Assembly (NCBI GenBank): GCA_015060975.1
Contig: SUXI01000011.1
Span: forward strand, 1-64,000
DNA: 64,000 nucleotides
DNA from: Bacteroidales bacterium
GTDB lineage: Bacteria > Bacteroidota > Bacteroidia > Bacteroidales > Muribaculaceae
Direction: 5' to 3'
In this document: positions 33,642-43,032 of the stretch, one piece after another
How positions within the stretch are numbered: the stretch's first letter is position 1
How the letters are laid out: every line of letters starts with the position of its first letter
Notes under the pieces: generated by a model
The model's input: the letters and a program-made list of their open reading frames with translations, nothing else
Database searches by the model: none
Told to the model about the DNA's origin: nothing
Made by a program: the position numbers and the translations under genes

Positions 33642-36217
33642 GACATTATTTGTTAGTTATATTATACCTTATTGGAACGATTTCTCTAATGGCTCAGATT
33701 AATGTGTCGGGTACGGTCATAGACAAAGAGATAAATGAGCCTGCTGTTGGAGCGTCAGTGATAGTTAAAGGTGCTGATAATAAAATCAAAAAGTTCGCAT
33801 CAACAAAGGCTGATGGCACATTTGCGATGTCCGTACCGTCTGTAACGGGTTGTCGTTTGGAGATAACTATGATGGGGTATGCAAAACAAGCTATTCCTCT
33901 TGATAGTGTAACATTGCCTATTACTGTATATTTGGAACCTGGGACAACTGTACTAAAAGAAGTAATCGTAAAAGCTGACCGAATTCGTGAGCAGGGCGAC
34001 ACTATCAGCTACCATGTCGGCAGTTTCGCACAGCAGCAAGACCGCTCTATAGGTGATGTACTTCGTCGAATGCCGGGCATTGATGTTGCTCAAAATGGCA
34101 AAATCCAATATCAAGGAGAAGACATCAATAAGTTTTATATTGAAGGTTCCGACCTTCTCGGTGGTAGATATGGCATTGCTACCAACGGAATAAATCATGA
34201 AGATGTTGGTTCTATTGAAGTAATGGAAAATCACCAACCTATGCAGGTGCTTTCAGGCATATCATTTTCCGATAAAGCTGCAATCAATCTCAAACTTAAA
34301 AATAAGGCCAAAGCATCTTGGACTTTTCATGGCGATGCAGGAGGTGGTTGGTCGTGGCAACCAGAAGGTGCGAATTGGGACGGAGAGCTATTCGCTATGG
34401 CAGTAATGCCTTCGTTTCAAAATATGACAACTTTTCGGACAAACAACATTGGAGAGGATTTATCATCATCAAGCACGGATTTCTTTGCTTCGCGGAGAGA
34501 AACGGGACTGAGTCAATATGTTGGTGTTGGGCTGCCGGGTGTGCCATCTCTGAGTGACAAGCGAACTCTTTTCAATCGTTCATTCCTTGTTTCTACAAAC
34601 AATCTTTGGAAACTAAAGAACGGTGAGTTCAAAGCAAATATCGATTATTCATTCAATCGCGTGACTGCTCAAGCGATTAATATCACCACATACTTTTTGG
34701 AAGGTGGCAACCGTGTTATAGCAGAGCAACGCAACGGCACGGAGCATACCCATTCAATCAGCGGAAAGTTCATTTATGAACTAAACCAAAAGACGGCTTT
34801 CATCAACAATACACTACAAGCCAACATTGACTGGAACGATTTAAGCCTACGTACAGACGGAACACTGCCAAATACACAAAGTGTTGAATTACCCAACTAT
34901 TACATCTCTAACAAATTCAAACTAATAAAGCGTTTCAATGGTAAACATTTGGTGACGTTCCAAAGCGTGAATGAATGGGAGTCGCTACCACAGACGCTTA
35001 ACATTGACATGGATGGGCAATTGTTCCGTCAGAATATATCCGACCATGCTTTCTATACTCATGAAAGTGCTGCATACGCATTCAATATAAAAGGTATAAC
35101 TCTGAGTCTTGAAGGAGGGATAAAAGGCTGTGTTCGCTCAATGGACTCTCAACTACCTGAAATTCCTCAGGAACTACCAGGGCTTACAGAAAATGTGGTA
35201 AACACAAACTATTTGACAATATATGCCACTCCTAAGTTTGAATATTGGGTGCGTCGCGTTAATATCTTGCTCAACCTGCCGATAAGCTATGCTCACTACA
35301 ATTTTGATAAGGCGATAGCCAACCATGATGAGGTGTATTTCTCACCATCACTTAGTTTCATTTGGAAACCAAATAATCGTTTCTCCGGCACGATTCGTGG
35401 CGGTCTCGGACGTTCTCCAATGAGCCTTAACCTCATACACTCTGGATTGATAATGACCAATTATCGCACACTGAAAGCCGGAATGGAACATTTCTATAAT
35501 TCTTCTTCGCAGAATCTTTCGGCTAATATCAGTTATAAGCATTCTCGCTACGGTCTTTTCGCTAACGGAATGGTGTTACATTCGTGGACTCATGTCCCTT
35601 ATACGATGGCACAGCAACTCTATGGCGATTATGTGGTTTACAGCTATGCTGATGCAAAAAATGACAGCAAGATGTTGTTAGCGATGGGAAACATCGGCAA
35701 GACGCTCGATTTCATGCGAGGGAGTTGCAATGTTAACGGCTCCTTTAGACGCAATGAGTCTCATTTATTATCTCAGTGGCAAACCGTAAACTCTGTAAGT
35801 ACAGGCTGGAGTGTTGGAGTGAAGATAAATGGCAATCCTTGCAATTGGTTCAGTTTAGATTATCGCATTGATTATTCAGACAATCTCTTGACAATGAACG
35901 GACAGAGCGAAGCGTGGCTTTCGACATTGGAAAACGTATTGAGTCTGACATTCAATCCTCATAGTAAATGGCAGTGGACTATCAGTGGAGAGCATTATTG
36001 CAATGAACTTTCTGAACATAATTTTAAGAATGAGGTGATGCTTGACACTAAACTAACCTATCAACTCAACAAGAAGATTGAACTTGCTGCCAGCCTTTCG
36101 AACATACTCGACAAGCGTAACTATAACTATACCACATACTCTGAGTTGACCTCTTTTGAAAGTCAGAGACAACTTCGTGGTCGTCAGATTCTATTCTCAA
36201 TAACACTAAGAAAATAA
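33638..36217 (+). CDS. TonB-dependent receptor-like outer-membrane protein with carboxypeptidase-like domain
   Basis: An 859-residue outer-membrane protein. There is a signal peptide (ends about MAQ), then a carboxypeptidase regulatory-like beta-sandwich (residues 20-105, GTVIDKEINEPAVGASVIVKG). A plug-like segment follows (LRRMPGIDVAQNGKIQYQGE, YIEGSDLLGGRYG) and then a long barrel ending in GRQILFSITLRK, the usual strand with aromatic/hydrophobic alternation. It is shorter than SusC (about 1000 residues), no SusD gene follows, and no clear TonB box is seen. The plug arrangement is that of GLPGLI-associated receptors. The ligand is unknown. Confidence 0.85.
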   Translation: MRHYLLVILYLIGTISLMAQINVSGTVIDKEINEPAVGASVIVKGADNKIKKFASTKADGTFAMSVPSVTGCRLEITMMGYAKQAIPLDSVTLPITVYLEPGTTVLKEVIVKADRIREQGDTISYHVGSFAQQQDRSIGDVLRRMPGIDVAQNGKIQYQGEDINKFYIEGSDLLGGRYGIATNGINHEDVGSIEVMENHQPMQVLSGISFSDKAAINLKLKNKAKASWTFHGDAGGGWSWQPEGANWDGELFAMAVMPSFQNMTTFRTNNIGEDLSSSSTDFFASRRETGLSQYVGVGLPGVPSLSDKRTLFNRSFLVSTNNLWKLKNGEFKANIDYSFNRVTAQAINITTYFLEGGNRVIAEQRNGTEHTHSISGKFIYELNQKTAFINNTLQANIDWNDLSLRTDGTLPNTQSVELPNYYISNKFKLIKRFNGKHLVTFQSVNEWESLPQTLNIDMDGQLFRQNISDHAFYTHESAAYAFNIKGITLSLEGGIKGCVRSMDSQLPEIPQELPGLTENVVNTNYLTIYATPKFEYWVRRVNILLNLPISYAHYNFDKAIANHDEVYFSPSLSFIWKPNNRFSGTIRGGLGRSPMSLNLIHSGLIMTNYRTLKAGMEHFYNSSSQNLSANISYKHSRYGLFANGMVLHSWTHVPYTMAQQLYGDYVVYSYADAKNDSKMLLAMGNIGKTLDFMRGSCNVNGSFRRNESHLLSQWQTVNSVSTGWSVGVKINGNPCNWFSLDYRIDYSDNLLTMNGQSEAWLSTLENVLSLTFNPHSKWQWTISGEHYCNELSEHNFKNEVMLDTKLTYQLNKKIELAASLSNILDKRNYNYTTYSELTSFESQRQLRGRQILFSITLRK

Positions 36218-36229
36218 AAATCATACGTT

Positions 36230-37075
36230 ATGAAACATGTATTATCACTCATCTTTATCGCTTTTGCGATAATAGTAAATGCACAGCAGAAAGCAAAAAT
36301 AGAAGTCAGCTATACCGAATATCAACCGAATATGCGTACCGGTGAAAAAAATGGTATTACTCATCAATACATCTTGCTTGCCAGTGGCGATGACTCAAAA
36401 TTCTTTTCACCGCGAACCGAATATATAGACTCACTAAACTCCACTCCGGAGGGTAAAGCAAAATATCAAGAAATGGCACGTTCTGCATACTTGGGCGGTA
36501 AGATAGAGGACATGCCTCGTGCCGATGGTAGCTATTATGTAGTAAAATCCGGTGTAGATAATAAGTTCTATTATTATGATAAGGTTGGTACTGAAAGATT
36601 TTTTTATTCAGAAGAAACACCACAACTAAACTGGGAAGTAGGTGACTCTACCAAAACAATTCTTGGATATGAATGCTTCTTTGCTTCTATTGATTATCAT
36701 GGAAGAAAGTGGATTGCGTGGTTTACTCCTGAAATCCCGGTTGTTGCAGGACCTTGGAAACTACAAGGAGTTCCAGGATTAATCCTTGAAGCAACCACAG
36801 AGGATGGTCTATATAGTTTTGTGGCTGACGGCATACAGCAAACAGAAAAACTGATTACTCCTATCTATCTTGTTGATGAATATGAGAAAACCAACCGTAT
36901 CAAATTCCTAAAAGCCAAGCGTGGATTTATGGATAATCCCGTTGGAGCTATTAATGCACAATTCGGAGGTTTAGGAGTGAGTATTCGTAGCGTAAAAATA
37001 TCTGGTGGGGCTGATTCTGGTGGTAAACTATATGTCACACGCGAAACAGTTGACTTTATCGAAACTGATTATTGA
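36230..37075 (+). CDS. GLPGLI family protein (second of three)
   Basis: A 281-residue exported GLPGLI protein. Signal peptide to about VNAQQ; core WEVGDSTKTILGYECFFA, YHGRKWIAWFTPEIP and GPWKLQGVPGLILEAT. The name motif reads GVPGLI, a conservative change. It begins 12 bases after the receptor-like gene and continues the same run. Proteins one and two share a FYSPATEY / FFSPRTEY segment and a 'S-TP-G' turn after it, so they are recent paralogues rather than distant members. Confidence 0.9.
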   Translation: MKHVLSLIFIAFAIIVNAQQKAKIEVSYTEYQPNMRTGEKNGITHQYILLASGDDSKFFSPRTEYIDSLNSTPEGKAKYQEMARSAYLGGKIEDMPRADGSYYVVKSGVDNKFYYYDKVGTERFFYSEETPQLNWEVGDSTKTILGYECFFASIDYHGRKWIAWFTPEIPVVAGPWKLQGVPGLILEATTEDGLYSFVADGIQQTEKLITPIYLVDEYEKTNRIKFLKAKRGFMDNPVGAINAQFGGLGVSIRSVKISGGADSGGKLYVTRETVDFIETDY

Positions 37076-37127
37076 AGAATCCATATGAGCCAATAAAATA
37101 ACCTCAATAACTTTATTATTAAGAAAA

Positions 37128-37976
37128 ATGAAAAGACTACTTTTAATATTTGTATTGTTATTTGCTGTATCTGCTTTATTTGCACAGAAAGCACAGCTGA
37201 AAGTTGGCTACGATTATCACTTTTTCGACCCACGAGGCATCGAAAAACATCATGATTTTATTCTTCTCGCAGGTAAAGATTGCTCAAAATTCTATAATAA
37301 TCAGTCGCAATGGCTTGATTCCATTCGTTGTACGAAAGATGGTAACAAATGGTATAATCAGCAAGGACTTATTATGATGGGTGAGGTTATGAACAAATCG
37401 CAAGAAGAAAGGGAAGCCATTTTGAATAGTTCCCCTATCGGTCATGAGGTTGATTTGTATGTAGTGCGAGACAATGACATGTTCAAAGTATGGGACATGG
37501 TTTACTATGAATACCGCAAATATTCAGAACCGATTGAGGAACGCGACTGGTCGATTATCGATGATTCCACAAAGAACATCTTAGGTTACGAGTGTATAAT
37601 GGCGACAGCAAATTACCACGGTCGCCATTGGATTGTATGGTTTACTCCTGAGATACCTGTTGATGCCGGACCTTGGAAATTGCTTGGATTGCCTGGATTA
37701 ATATTGGAAGCATCCGATTCTACAGGACACCATCATTTTACTGCCAATGGCATTCAATCCGTCAATATGAATATACCACCGGTATATGAGCCATATTCCT
37801 ACGAGAAAACAACGAGAAAGAAATTTTTGGAACTTTGCCGTTTCAGATATGATAATGTTCAAGGGATGAGTGACCTGCATTTCGGAGGAAACGGACCACG
37901 ACTCACACCCGAAAAGATTGCCTACGAAAGTGGTAAAGAGGGATATGACTTACTTGAAACAGATTTTTCTTTCTGA
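37128..37976 (+). CDS. GLPGLI family protein (third of three)
   Basis: A 282-residue exported GLPGLI protein: signal peptide to about LFAQK, core IIDDSTKNILGYECIMA, YHGRHWIVWFTPEIP and GPWKLLGLPGLILEAS. All three paralogues end in a short F/L-E-T-D-[YF] tail (LETDF here). It is separated from the second copy by 52 bases, and a new promoter starts 4 bases after its stop, so it is probably the last gene of this transcript. Confidence 0.9.
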   Translation: MKRLLLIFVLLFAVSALFAQKAQLKVGYDYHFFDPRGIEKHHDFILLAGKDCSKFYNNQSQWLDSIRCTKDGNKWYNQQGLIMMGEVMNKSQEEREAILNSSPIGHEVDLYVVRDNDMFKVWDMVYYEYRKYSEPIEERDWSIIDDSTKNILGYECIMATANYHGRHWIVWFTPEIPVDAGPWKLLGLPGLILEASDSTGHHHFTANGIQSVNMNIPPVYEPYSYEKTTRKKFLELCRFRYDNVQGMSDLHFGGNGPRLTPEKIAYESGKEGYDLLETDFSF

Positions 37977-37980
37977 AAAA

Positions 37981-38010
37981 TTTGGATAATTCGCTGGGGG
38001 GGTAACTTTG
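37981..38010 (+). promoter_or_regulatory. Promoter with poly-G spacer before the lipoprotein-Fic gene
   Basis: TTTG (37981-37984), 18 bases, TAACTTTG (38003-38010). The last seven spacer bases (37996-38002) are all G. The optimum spacing in this group is about 19-21, so slippage of the G tract could tune expression. Confidence 0.6.
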
Positions 38011-38039
38011 TGCCCAAATACTCTAATTTCTATATCATT

Positions 38040-38474
38040 ATGAAGAAGTCAACTCATCTATTTGGAATGTCACTTTTGCTTTTTGCAACCGCATGTTCAA
38101 ATGTGAATGCAAACCAAACAAAAGAGCAAGAGACTGCGTTTGACACCATTAATTTAGTAAAAGGAATAGGAAAACTTATGCTTGAATACAAGAATATTCT
38201 TCGGCCTCTATTCGGGAAATATTATAAGCATGAGCTATTAAACAACCTATTCTTTCACCCATACACTAAACTTGAATATTTCCAACGAGATATGTCAATA
38301 AGTCGCCAAACGGCATCTAAATATCTTGATAAAATTGTGTCAATAGGATTATTGGAGAAGATAAAATTAGGTCGTGAAAACTATTATGTAAACAAAGGAT
38401 TAATGGCTCTATTCCTAATTGGTTCTCTCGAAAATATAGAGGAAACTGACACGATTGAATCAATAAATGAGTAA
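38040..38474 (+). CDS. Chimera: lipoprotein signal peptide joined to Fic C-terminal winged helix
   Basis: 144 residues from ATG 38040. Residues 1-20 are a lipoprotein signal with lipobox (LLFATAC), followed by a short polar linker (SNVNANQTKEQETAFDT). From about residue 38 the sequence is that of the C-terminal DNA-binding region of Fic-family AMP transferases: LVKGIGKLMLEYKNILRPLF, YYKHELLNNLFFHPYTKLE, SRQTASKYLDKIVSIGLLEK and LGRENYYVNKGL. The Fic catalytic motif (HPFxxGNGR) is absent. A DNA-binding domain behind an export signal makes no functional sense as such, so this is probably a rearrangement product or pseudogene, or the protein starts inside at a lower-scoring codon. Confidence 0.55.
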   Translation: MKKSTHLFGMSLLLFATACSNVNANQTKEQETAFDTINLVKGIGKLMLEYKNILRPLFGKYYKHELLNNLFFHPYTKLEYFQRDMSISRQTASKYLDKIVSIGLLEKIKLGRENYYVNKGLMALFLIGSLENIEETDTIESINE

Positions 38475-38487
38475 AAACGTGTTAATC

Positions 38488-38593
38488 AAATCGGCATTTC
38501 GTTAACATGACAATCTGAATATGTCAAGCAAATGGCTTATTCGTTGACATATTCAAACTACATATATATGAAATCGCCATATCGTTAACATGA
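38488..38593 (+). repeat. Three 21-bp direct repeats at 41-42 bp spacing
   Basis: AAATCGGCATTTCGTTAACAT (38488), AAATGGCTTATTCGTTGACAT (38530) and AAATCGCCATATCGTTAACAT (38571). Each pair agrees at about 16-19 of 21 positions. Four helical turns between starts would put the copies on one face of the DNA. Spacers (about 20 bp) are unrelated. Function unknown; an array of operator or iteron-like sites for a DNA-binding protein is a reasonable guess. Confidence 0.55.
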
Positions 38594-38827
38594 TTATTAT
38601 TTCTTACATATAAAGATTCGGCACTTGGCAAGCATCTTTAAGTGAATTATTTTTACGATAGACATACTTTGATGTGCCGTTTATTCTTGGCTTTGGCTCT
38701 TCTATCACACGCAACCGACTTCGGTAAACATCATTTAATTCTCATATTAGACCACTTGGCTCAGACTCTCACAAGGAGCGAGCCGAGTGGTTGTTATTGA
38801 AATGGGGCTCGATTTGCAGTAGTGGAT
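38594..38827. other. Intergenic region with one hairpin
   Basis: No gene is seen. ACCACTTGGCTC (38751-38762) pairs with GAGCCGAGTGGT (38780-38791) with one wobble, loop 17 bases, followed by TGTTATT; a weak terminator of unknown owner. Confidence 0.45.
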
Positions 38828-40630
38828 TTAGTTGTTTAATTTGAAGATTGTACCTTCGATGAGGGAGGTATAAACATTGCCTGTTGTTGGGTCGAGATCA
38901 ATGCCGTTTGTCTCGGATTTGCCAAGGGTGAATGTCTCAATCACAGATTGAGTTTCGGGATTTACTGCAACAACTAATCCTCGGCGGGAGCCTGCATAGA
39001 CGATGCCATTTTTTTCGGTGACAATACATGGAGCATGTTCGTAGCCAAGTTTCATGTCAACAACCCATAGTTTGTTAAAATCGGCAACGGTCGCATCAAC
39101 AGCAACCAATTCTCCATCCATTGTTTTTGCATATATGCGAGTGCCGTCTTCGCTGTGTCCGAGGCTTTCGCGGTATTTGTGATCCTTGTTTCGCCAAATG
39201 GTTTTACCGGTCTTTCGGTCGATGGCTGTCATGTAACGGTCGGGTGCTACGATGTATATCCGTTCAGGTGTTACGATAGGGACAACGTTGCCCGGACCGA
39301 GTTGGTTGCGAGTCGAACCATTGTTCCATTTCCATTTAAGTTGTCCGGTTTTTGCGTCAAGGCAATATAAATATGTGTCCCATGCGCCAAAGATTACATC
39401 TTCACCATCAATAACCGGTGCTGCTTGGCAGTAATTGTTAAGTGCATCATATCGCCATATTAGTTTGCGTTTCTTGACGTCCCATTTCTCAAATTTGTTA
39501 TATCCACCAATATAAAGAGCGTTATTGATGCACACGCCGTCGGCAACGTATGCACCTTCTGAAGCATCACGTTGAACAATTTCTCCGTTTTTAGGATTTA
39601 CCCACAATAACTCTTTTGCCGCCGATGGTATTACAACATATTTCCCGGCAATAACCGGGCGGGCAAATAGTGATGCTCCAGTGGGGATTGACCATAGTTC
39701 TTTGCCACTCTTTTTGTCAATGGCTTTGGCGTAACCAAGTGAGTTGCCAAAGTAGATATTCTTTTTGTCAAAGCCTAAGCGGGTGAATATTGATGCGCTG
39801 TCGGTATAGAGCGGTTGGTCGTTTCGCTGTGTAGCTATATTGCTCTCGGCAGATGGATATGAAATGGCAAAACCATCAATCTTTACCGGCTCTTTTCCTA
39901 ATTGTTTGTTGTGGAAAATAATTGAGTCGGTACTGATATCCATAACCGTATATCCGTAATTGCCTTTTTTGAGGTCAAGAGAGCGAACCATCATGCAGTT
40001 GATATTGCCAAAATTTTCGCTTGCATATTTTTCATATTTATGGTAGTGACCATTAACGTGTGCGATAACCGGATATTTGCGAAGAATGCGAATATAGTCG
40101 TCGTAATTGTCGAGATCTTTTTTGAGGGGGTAGTGGTTGAACGAAATAACTTGTTTCCCTTCAGTGCAATGTTTGGCAAGCGTTTTGTCGAGCCAATGGA
40201 GATCTTCTTGCTTGATGTGACCATCACCCATCTTCATGTAGGGGCCACAGGCGATACCTATAATTACCAAAGAATCTATTTCGGTGACAAAACGGTCATT
40301 ACCCCATAGGTCGAAGATGGTTTTTGTGGCACTTTGCGACCAAGTGGTTTCGTGGTTGCCGGGGAGAACATATAGAGGTTTTTTGATTTTATCGAGAATC
40401 GATTTTACATTAGTGAGCTCCAAATCGGAGCCTTCATTGGTGAGATCCCCATTTATTATCACTAAATCAGCGTTTGAATTATTTACCTCATCAACTGCAA
40501 TGCGTAAGTTCTTTTCACAGTCGTTACCCGGAAGGACATGAAGGTCGGCAAAAACGATTATGCGGGTGGCATTAGTTGATAAAACTATAAATAATAGAGT
40601 AATACTAATAAGTAATGATTTAAGTTTCAT
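38828..40630 (-). CDS. Secreted metallophosphoesterase with PQQ-like beta-propeller
   Basis: A 600-residue exported two-domain protein. After a signal peptide (residues 1-21), the calcineurin-like phosphoesterase domain (about 23-245) has IIVFADLHVLPG, IINGDLT, LPGNHE, SFNHYPL and NGHYHKYEKY. The C-terminal half (about 285-595) has PQQ/quinoprotein-like propeller repeats such as AKAIDKKSGKELWSIPTG and YCLDAKTGQLKWKW. The first domain should hydrolyse a phosphoester and the second may bind a substrate or partner. This fusion is found in Bacteroidales but its substrate is unknown. No neighbour explains it. Confidence 0.85.
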   Translation of the reverse strand: MKLKSLLISITLLFIVLSTNATRIIVFADLHVLPGNDCEKNLRIAVDEVNNSNADLVIINGDLTNEGSDLELTNVKSILDKIKKPLYVLPGNHETTWSQSATKTIFDLWGNDRFVTEIDSLVIIGIACGPYMKMGDGHIKQEDLHWLDKTLAKHCTEGKQVISFNHYPLKKDLDNYDDYIRILRKYPVIAHVNGHYHKYEKYASENFGNINCMMVRSLDLKKGNYGYTVMDISTDSIIFHNKQLGKEPVKIDGFAISYPSAESNIATQRNDQPLYTDSASIFTRLGFDKKNIYFGNSLGYAKAIDKKSGKELWSIPTGASLFARPVIAGKYVVIPSAAKELLWVNPKNGEIVQRDASEGAYVADGVCINNALYIGGYNKFEKWDVKKRKLIWRYDALNNYCQAAPVIDGEDVIFGAWDTYLYCLDAKTGQLKWKWNNGSTRNQLGPGNVVPIVTPERIYIVAPDRYMTAIDRKTGKTIWRNKDHKYRESLGHSEDGTRIYAKTMDGELVAVDATVADFNKLWVVDMKLGYEHAPCIVTEKNGIVYAGSRRGLVVAVNPETQSVIETFTLGKSETNGIDLDPTTGNVYTSLIEGTIFKLNN

Positions 40631-40703
40631 GTCTTTTAATGGTTGTATATAACTATTTTATAAAATTGCTTGTCAAAGATAAGGAAATAAAATCATATTT
40701 CAC

Positions 40704-40711
40704 TAATTTTG
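40704..40711 (+). promoter_or_regulatory. Candidate -7 element for dnaG
   Basis: TAATTTTG, 17 bases before the dnaG ATG (40729). A -33 element at proper distance was not found. Confidence 0.35.
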
Positions 40712-40728
40712 TAGTCTTGAAAATTGCT

Positions 40729-42948
40729 ATGAAGAAAATAGATCGAGAAACAGTACAGAAAATCCTTGACACTGCCGAAATTGTCGATGTGGTGAGCGAT
40801 TTTGTGCACCTTAAACGTCGCGGGGCAGGGTATATAGGGTTATGCCCATTTCACAATGAGCGAACTCCCTCATTTTCGGTATCGAAATCAAAGGGGATAT
40901 GCAAATGTTTCAGTTGTGGAAAGGGTGGGAGTCCGGTTAATTTCTTGATGGAATTGGAACAAATGTCGTATTATGATGCTCTTCGTTATCTCGCAAAAAA
41001 ATATCATATAGAGATAAAAGAGCATGAAATGACCGAAAAGGAACGTGAAGAAGCTACTGAGCGAGAAAGTATGCTTGCAGTGAGCGAATTTGCGTTACAA
41101 CATTTTGAAAGCAATCTCAAAAATACCGAAGACGGACAAGATATAGGCTTAAGCTATTTCAGGGAGCGAGGCATAAATGATGCGTCGATAAAGAAATTCA
41201 GATTGGGTTATTCTCTTGAAAAGCGAGACGACTTGCTTTCATCGGCTAAAGCTAAGGGATATAATGAAAAATACCTTGTGAGTACAGGGTTATGTATTCA
41301 AAATGAAGGAGGACGCATTTATGACCGATTTAAGGGTAGGGTGATGTATCCTATTTTAGGGATAAGTGGAAAGGTTTTAGGCTTTGGTGGTCGCACATTG
41401 CGAAAAGATAAAGATGTTGCAAAATATGTCAATTCTCCCGAATCGGTTATTTATCGCAAAAGCTATGAACTTTATGGCTTATATCAAGCAAAACAAGCAA
41501 TTGTAAAGAAAGATAAATGTATTCTTGTAGAAGGATATATGGATGTCATCTCAATGTCGCAGTCGGGGGTGGAAAATGTTGTCGCTTCATCGGGCACGTC
41601 ATTAACCGAGGGACAAATACGTCTTATTCACCGATTTACCGAAAATGTGACTGTTATCTATGATAGTGACCCTGCCGGAATAAAAGCGTCGTTAAGGGGT
41701 ATTGATATGTTGCTTGCCGAGGGGTTGAATATAAAGGTGATGTTGTTGCCCGAAGGTGACGACCCCGACTCTTTTGCTCAAAGCCATTCCACTGCCGAGC
41801 TTGAAGAATATCTTGCGTCGCATGAACAAGATTTTATTTCATTCAAAACTTCAATTTTATTACAAGGGGCTGAAAATGATCCGGTGCAACGCTCTAAAGC
41901 GATTACAGATATTGTAGGTTCAATATCGGTAATTCCCGATGATATAACTCGTGCATTATATATAAAGGAATGTAGTAGGCGATTGGATATCGAGGAACGG
42001 TTGCTTACTCGCCAAGTCGCAAAAAAAATTACCGATAGAATAGAAAAAGAAACTCAACAACGTCAGCGCCAAGTTGCAAAACAAACACTTGATGCAATCG
42101 AAGATGTTGAACCGCAAGTTGTGATTGATGAAGATTTTCAAAATGAGCATCAAAATGCACAGCCATTACAAATTGATGTTATCGCTATTGGCAATAAAGA
42201 TAGTAAGTTCCTTGAACCATACGAGCGAGAGGTGTTACGATATGCGTTGAAGTATGGAATGCTAACAATTTGCGAGTTATGTGATGAAAATGGAAATACA
42301 TCGCCGATTAATGTGGTTCAATATATTGATTCGGAATTGAAAGGTGATGATATGAATTTTTCAAACCAAGATTATGCCCATGTATATGAGGTTTTGCACG
42401 AAATAATTGATGCGCAGTTTGCAATAGATTATCAACAATGTGTAGAGCGTTTGAGTGCAGAGCGTGAAGCTATGCGGCTTTCAGGTATTGCCGAAATTCA
42501 GCAATCGGCAATAGACCTTGCCGATATTACACGTCAAGAGCAGATGTTATTGCAAAAATGTGATAATTATTATCAGTCTCAACTTGTTGATTTTTGCATG
42601 ATGTATATTGCGCGGGTTTTAGTGTCAAGCCCCAATGATGTGGTTCGTCGCATTACTACAAATCTTGTTAGTGACAAATATGTATTGAGCAAGGTACATA
42701 CCAAATATGCCAAAATAGAAACAGAGCAAGATAAACTTAATGAACTTGTTCCTCGTGCAATATATGAATGGAAAGATGCGATTCTTGAATGTCAAGTAAG
42801 AGATGTTAGGGCAAAATTAAAAGAAGCTAGTGAAGCAGGTGATACTCAAGCCATGAACATATTGATGAATAGAAACATGGAATTGCAAAAAATAAAAAGT
42901 GAATTTGCCAAATATTTAGGTGAACGCATCATCGCCCCTCGCAAATAA
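40729..42948 (+). CDS. dnaG: DNA primase DnaG
   Basis: A 739-residue primase. The N-terminal zinc-binding domain is LCPFHNERTPSF with CKCFSCGKGG, the RNA polymerase domain includes YFRERGINDASIKKFRLGYS, and the TOPRIM domain has ILVEGYMDVISM and VIYDSDPAGIKAS with catalytic Glu and Asp residues. The C-terminal helicase-binding region (from about residue 430) is long and charged. The ATG at 40729 was chosen over an in-frame ATG at 40639 because the latter would contain no primase homology and would cross the promoter. It is divergent from the phosphoesterase gene. Confidence 0.95.
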   Translation: MKKIDRETVQKILDTAEIVDVVSDFVHLKRRGAGYIGLCPFHNERTPSFSVSKSKGICKCFSCGKGGSPVNFLMELEQMSYYDALRYLAKKYHIEIKEHEMTEKEREEATERESMLAVSEFALQHFESNLKNTEDGQDIGLSYFRERGINDASIKKFRLGYSLEKRDDLLSSAKAKGYNEKYLVSTGLCIQNEGGRIYDRFKGRVMYPILGISGKVLGFGGRTLRKDKDVAKYVNSPESVIYRKSYELYGLYQAKQAIVKKDKCILVEGYMDVISMSQSGVENVVASSGTSLTEGQIRLIHRFTENVTVIYDSDPAGIKASLRGIDMLLAEGLNIKVMLLPEGDDPDSFAQSHSTAELEEYLASHEQDFISFKTSILLQGAENDPVQRSKAITDIVGSISVIPDDITRALYIKECSRRLDIEERLLTRQVAKKITDRIEKETQQRQRQVAKQTLDAIEDVEPQVVIDEDFQNEHQNAQPLQIDVIAIGNKDSKFLEPYEREVLRYALKYGMLTICELCDENGNTSPINVVQYIDSELKGDDMNFSNQDYAHVYEVLHEIIDAQFAIDYQQCVERLSAEREAMRLSGIAEIQQSAIDLADITRQEQMLLQKCDNYYQSQLVDFCMMYIARVLVSSPNDVVRRITTNLVSDKYVLSKVHTKYAKIETEQDKLNELVPRAIYEWKDAILECQVRDVRAKLKEASEAGDTQAMNILMNRNMELQKIKSEFAKYLGERIIAPRK

Positions 42949-43032
42949 AATCAATGATTCTCTTTGAGAGATAAAATGATTTGTTCTTTATGAAAATTTT
43001 GGTAATATTCCCAAAATTTTTTTTTGTTTCTA

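Noticed and set aside
38488..38593. CRISPR array
   Set aside because: Only three repeats, 21 bp and imperfect, no leader and no cas genes.
38700..38827. tRNA-like fold near 38751-38791
   Set aside because: One hairpin only, no T-arm or acceptor stem.
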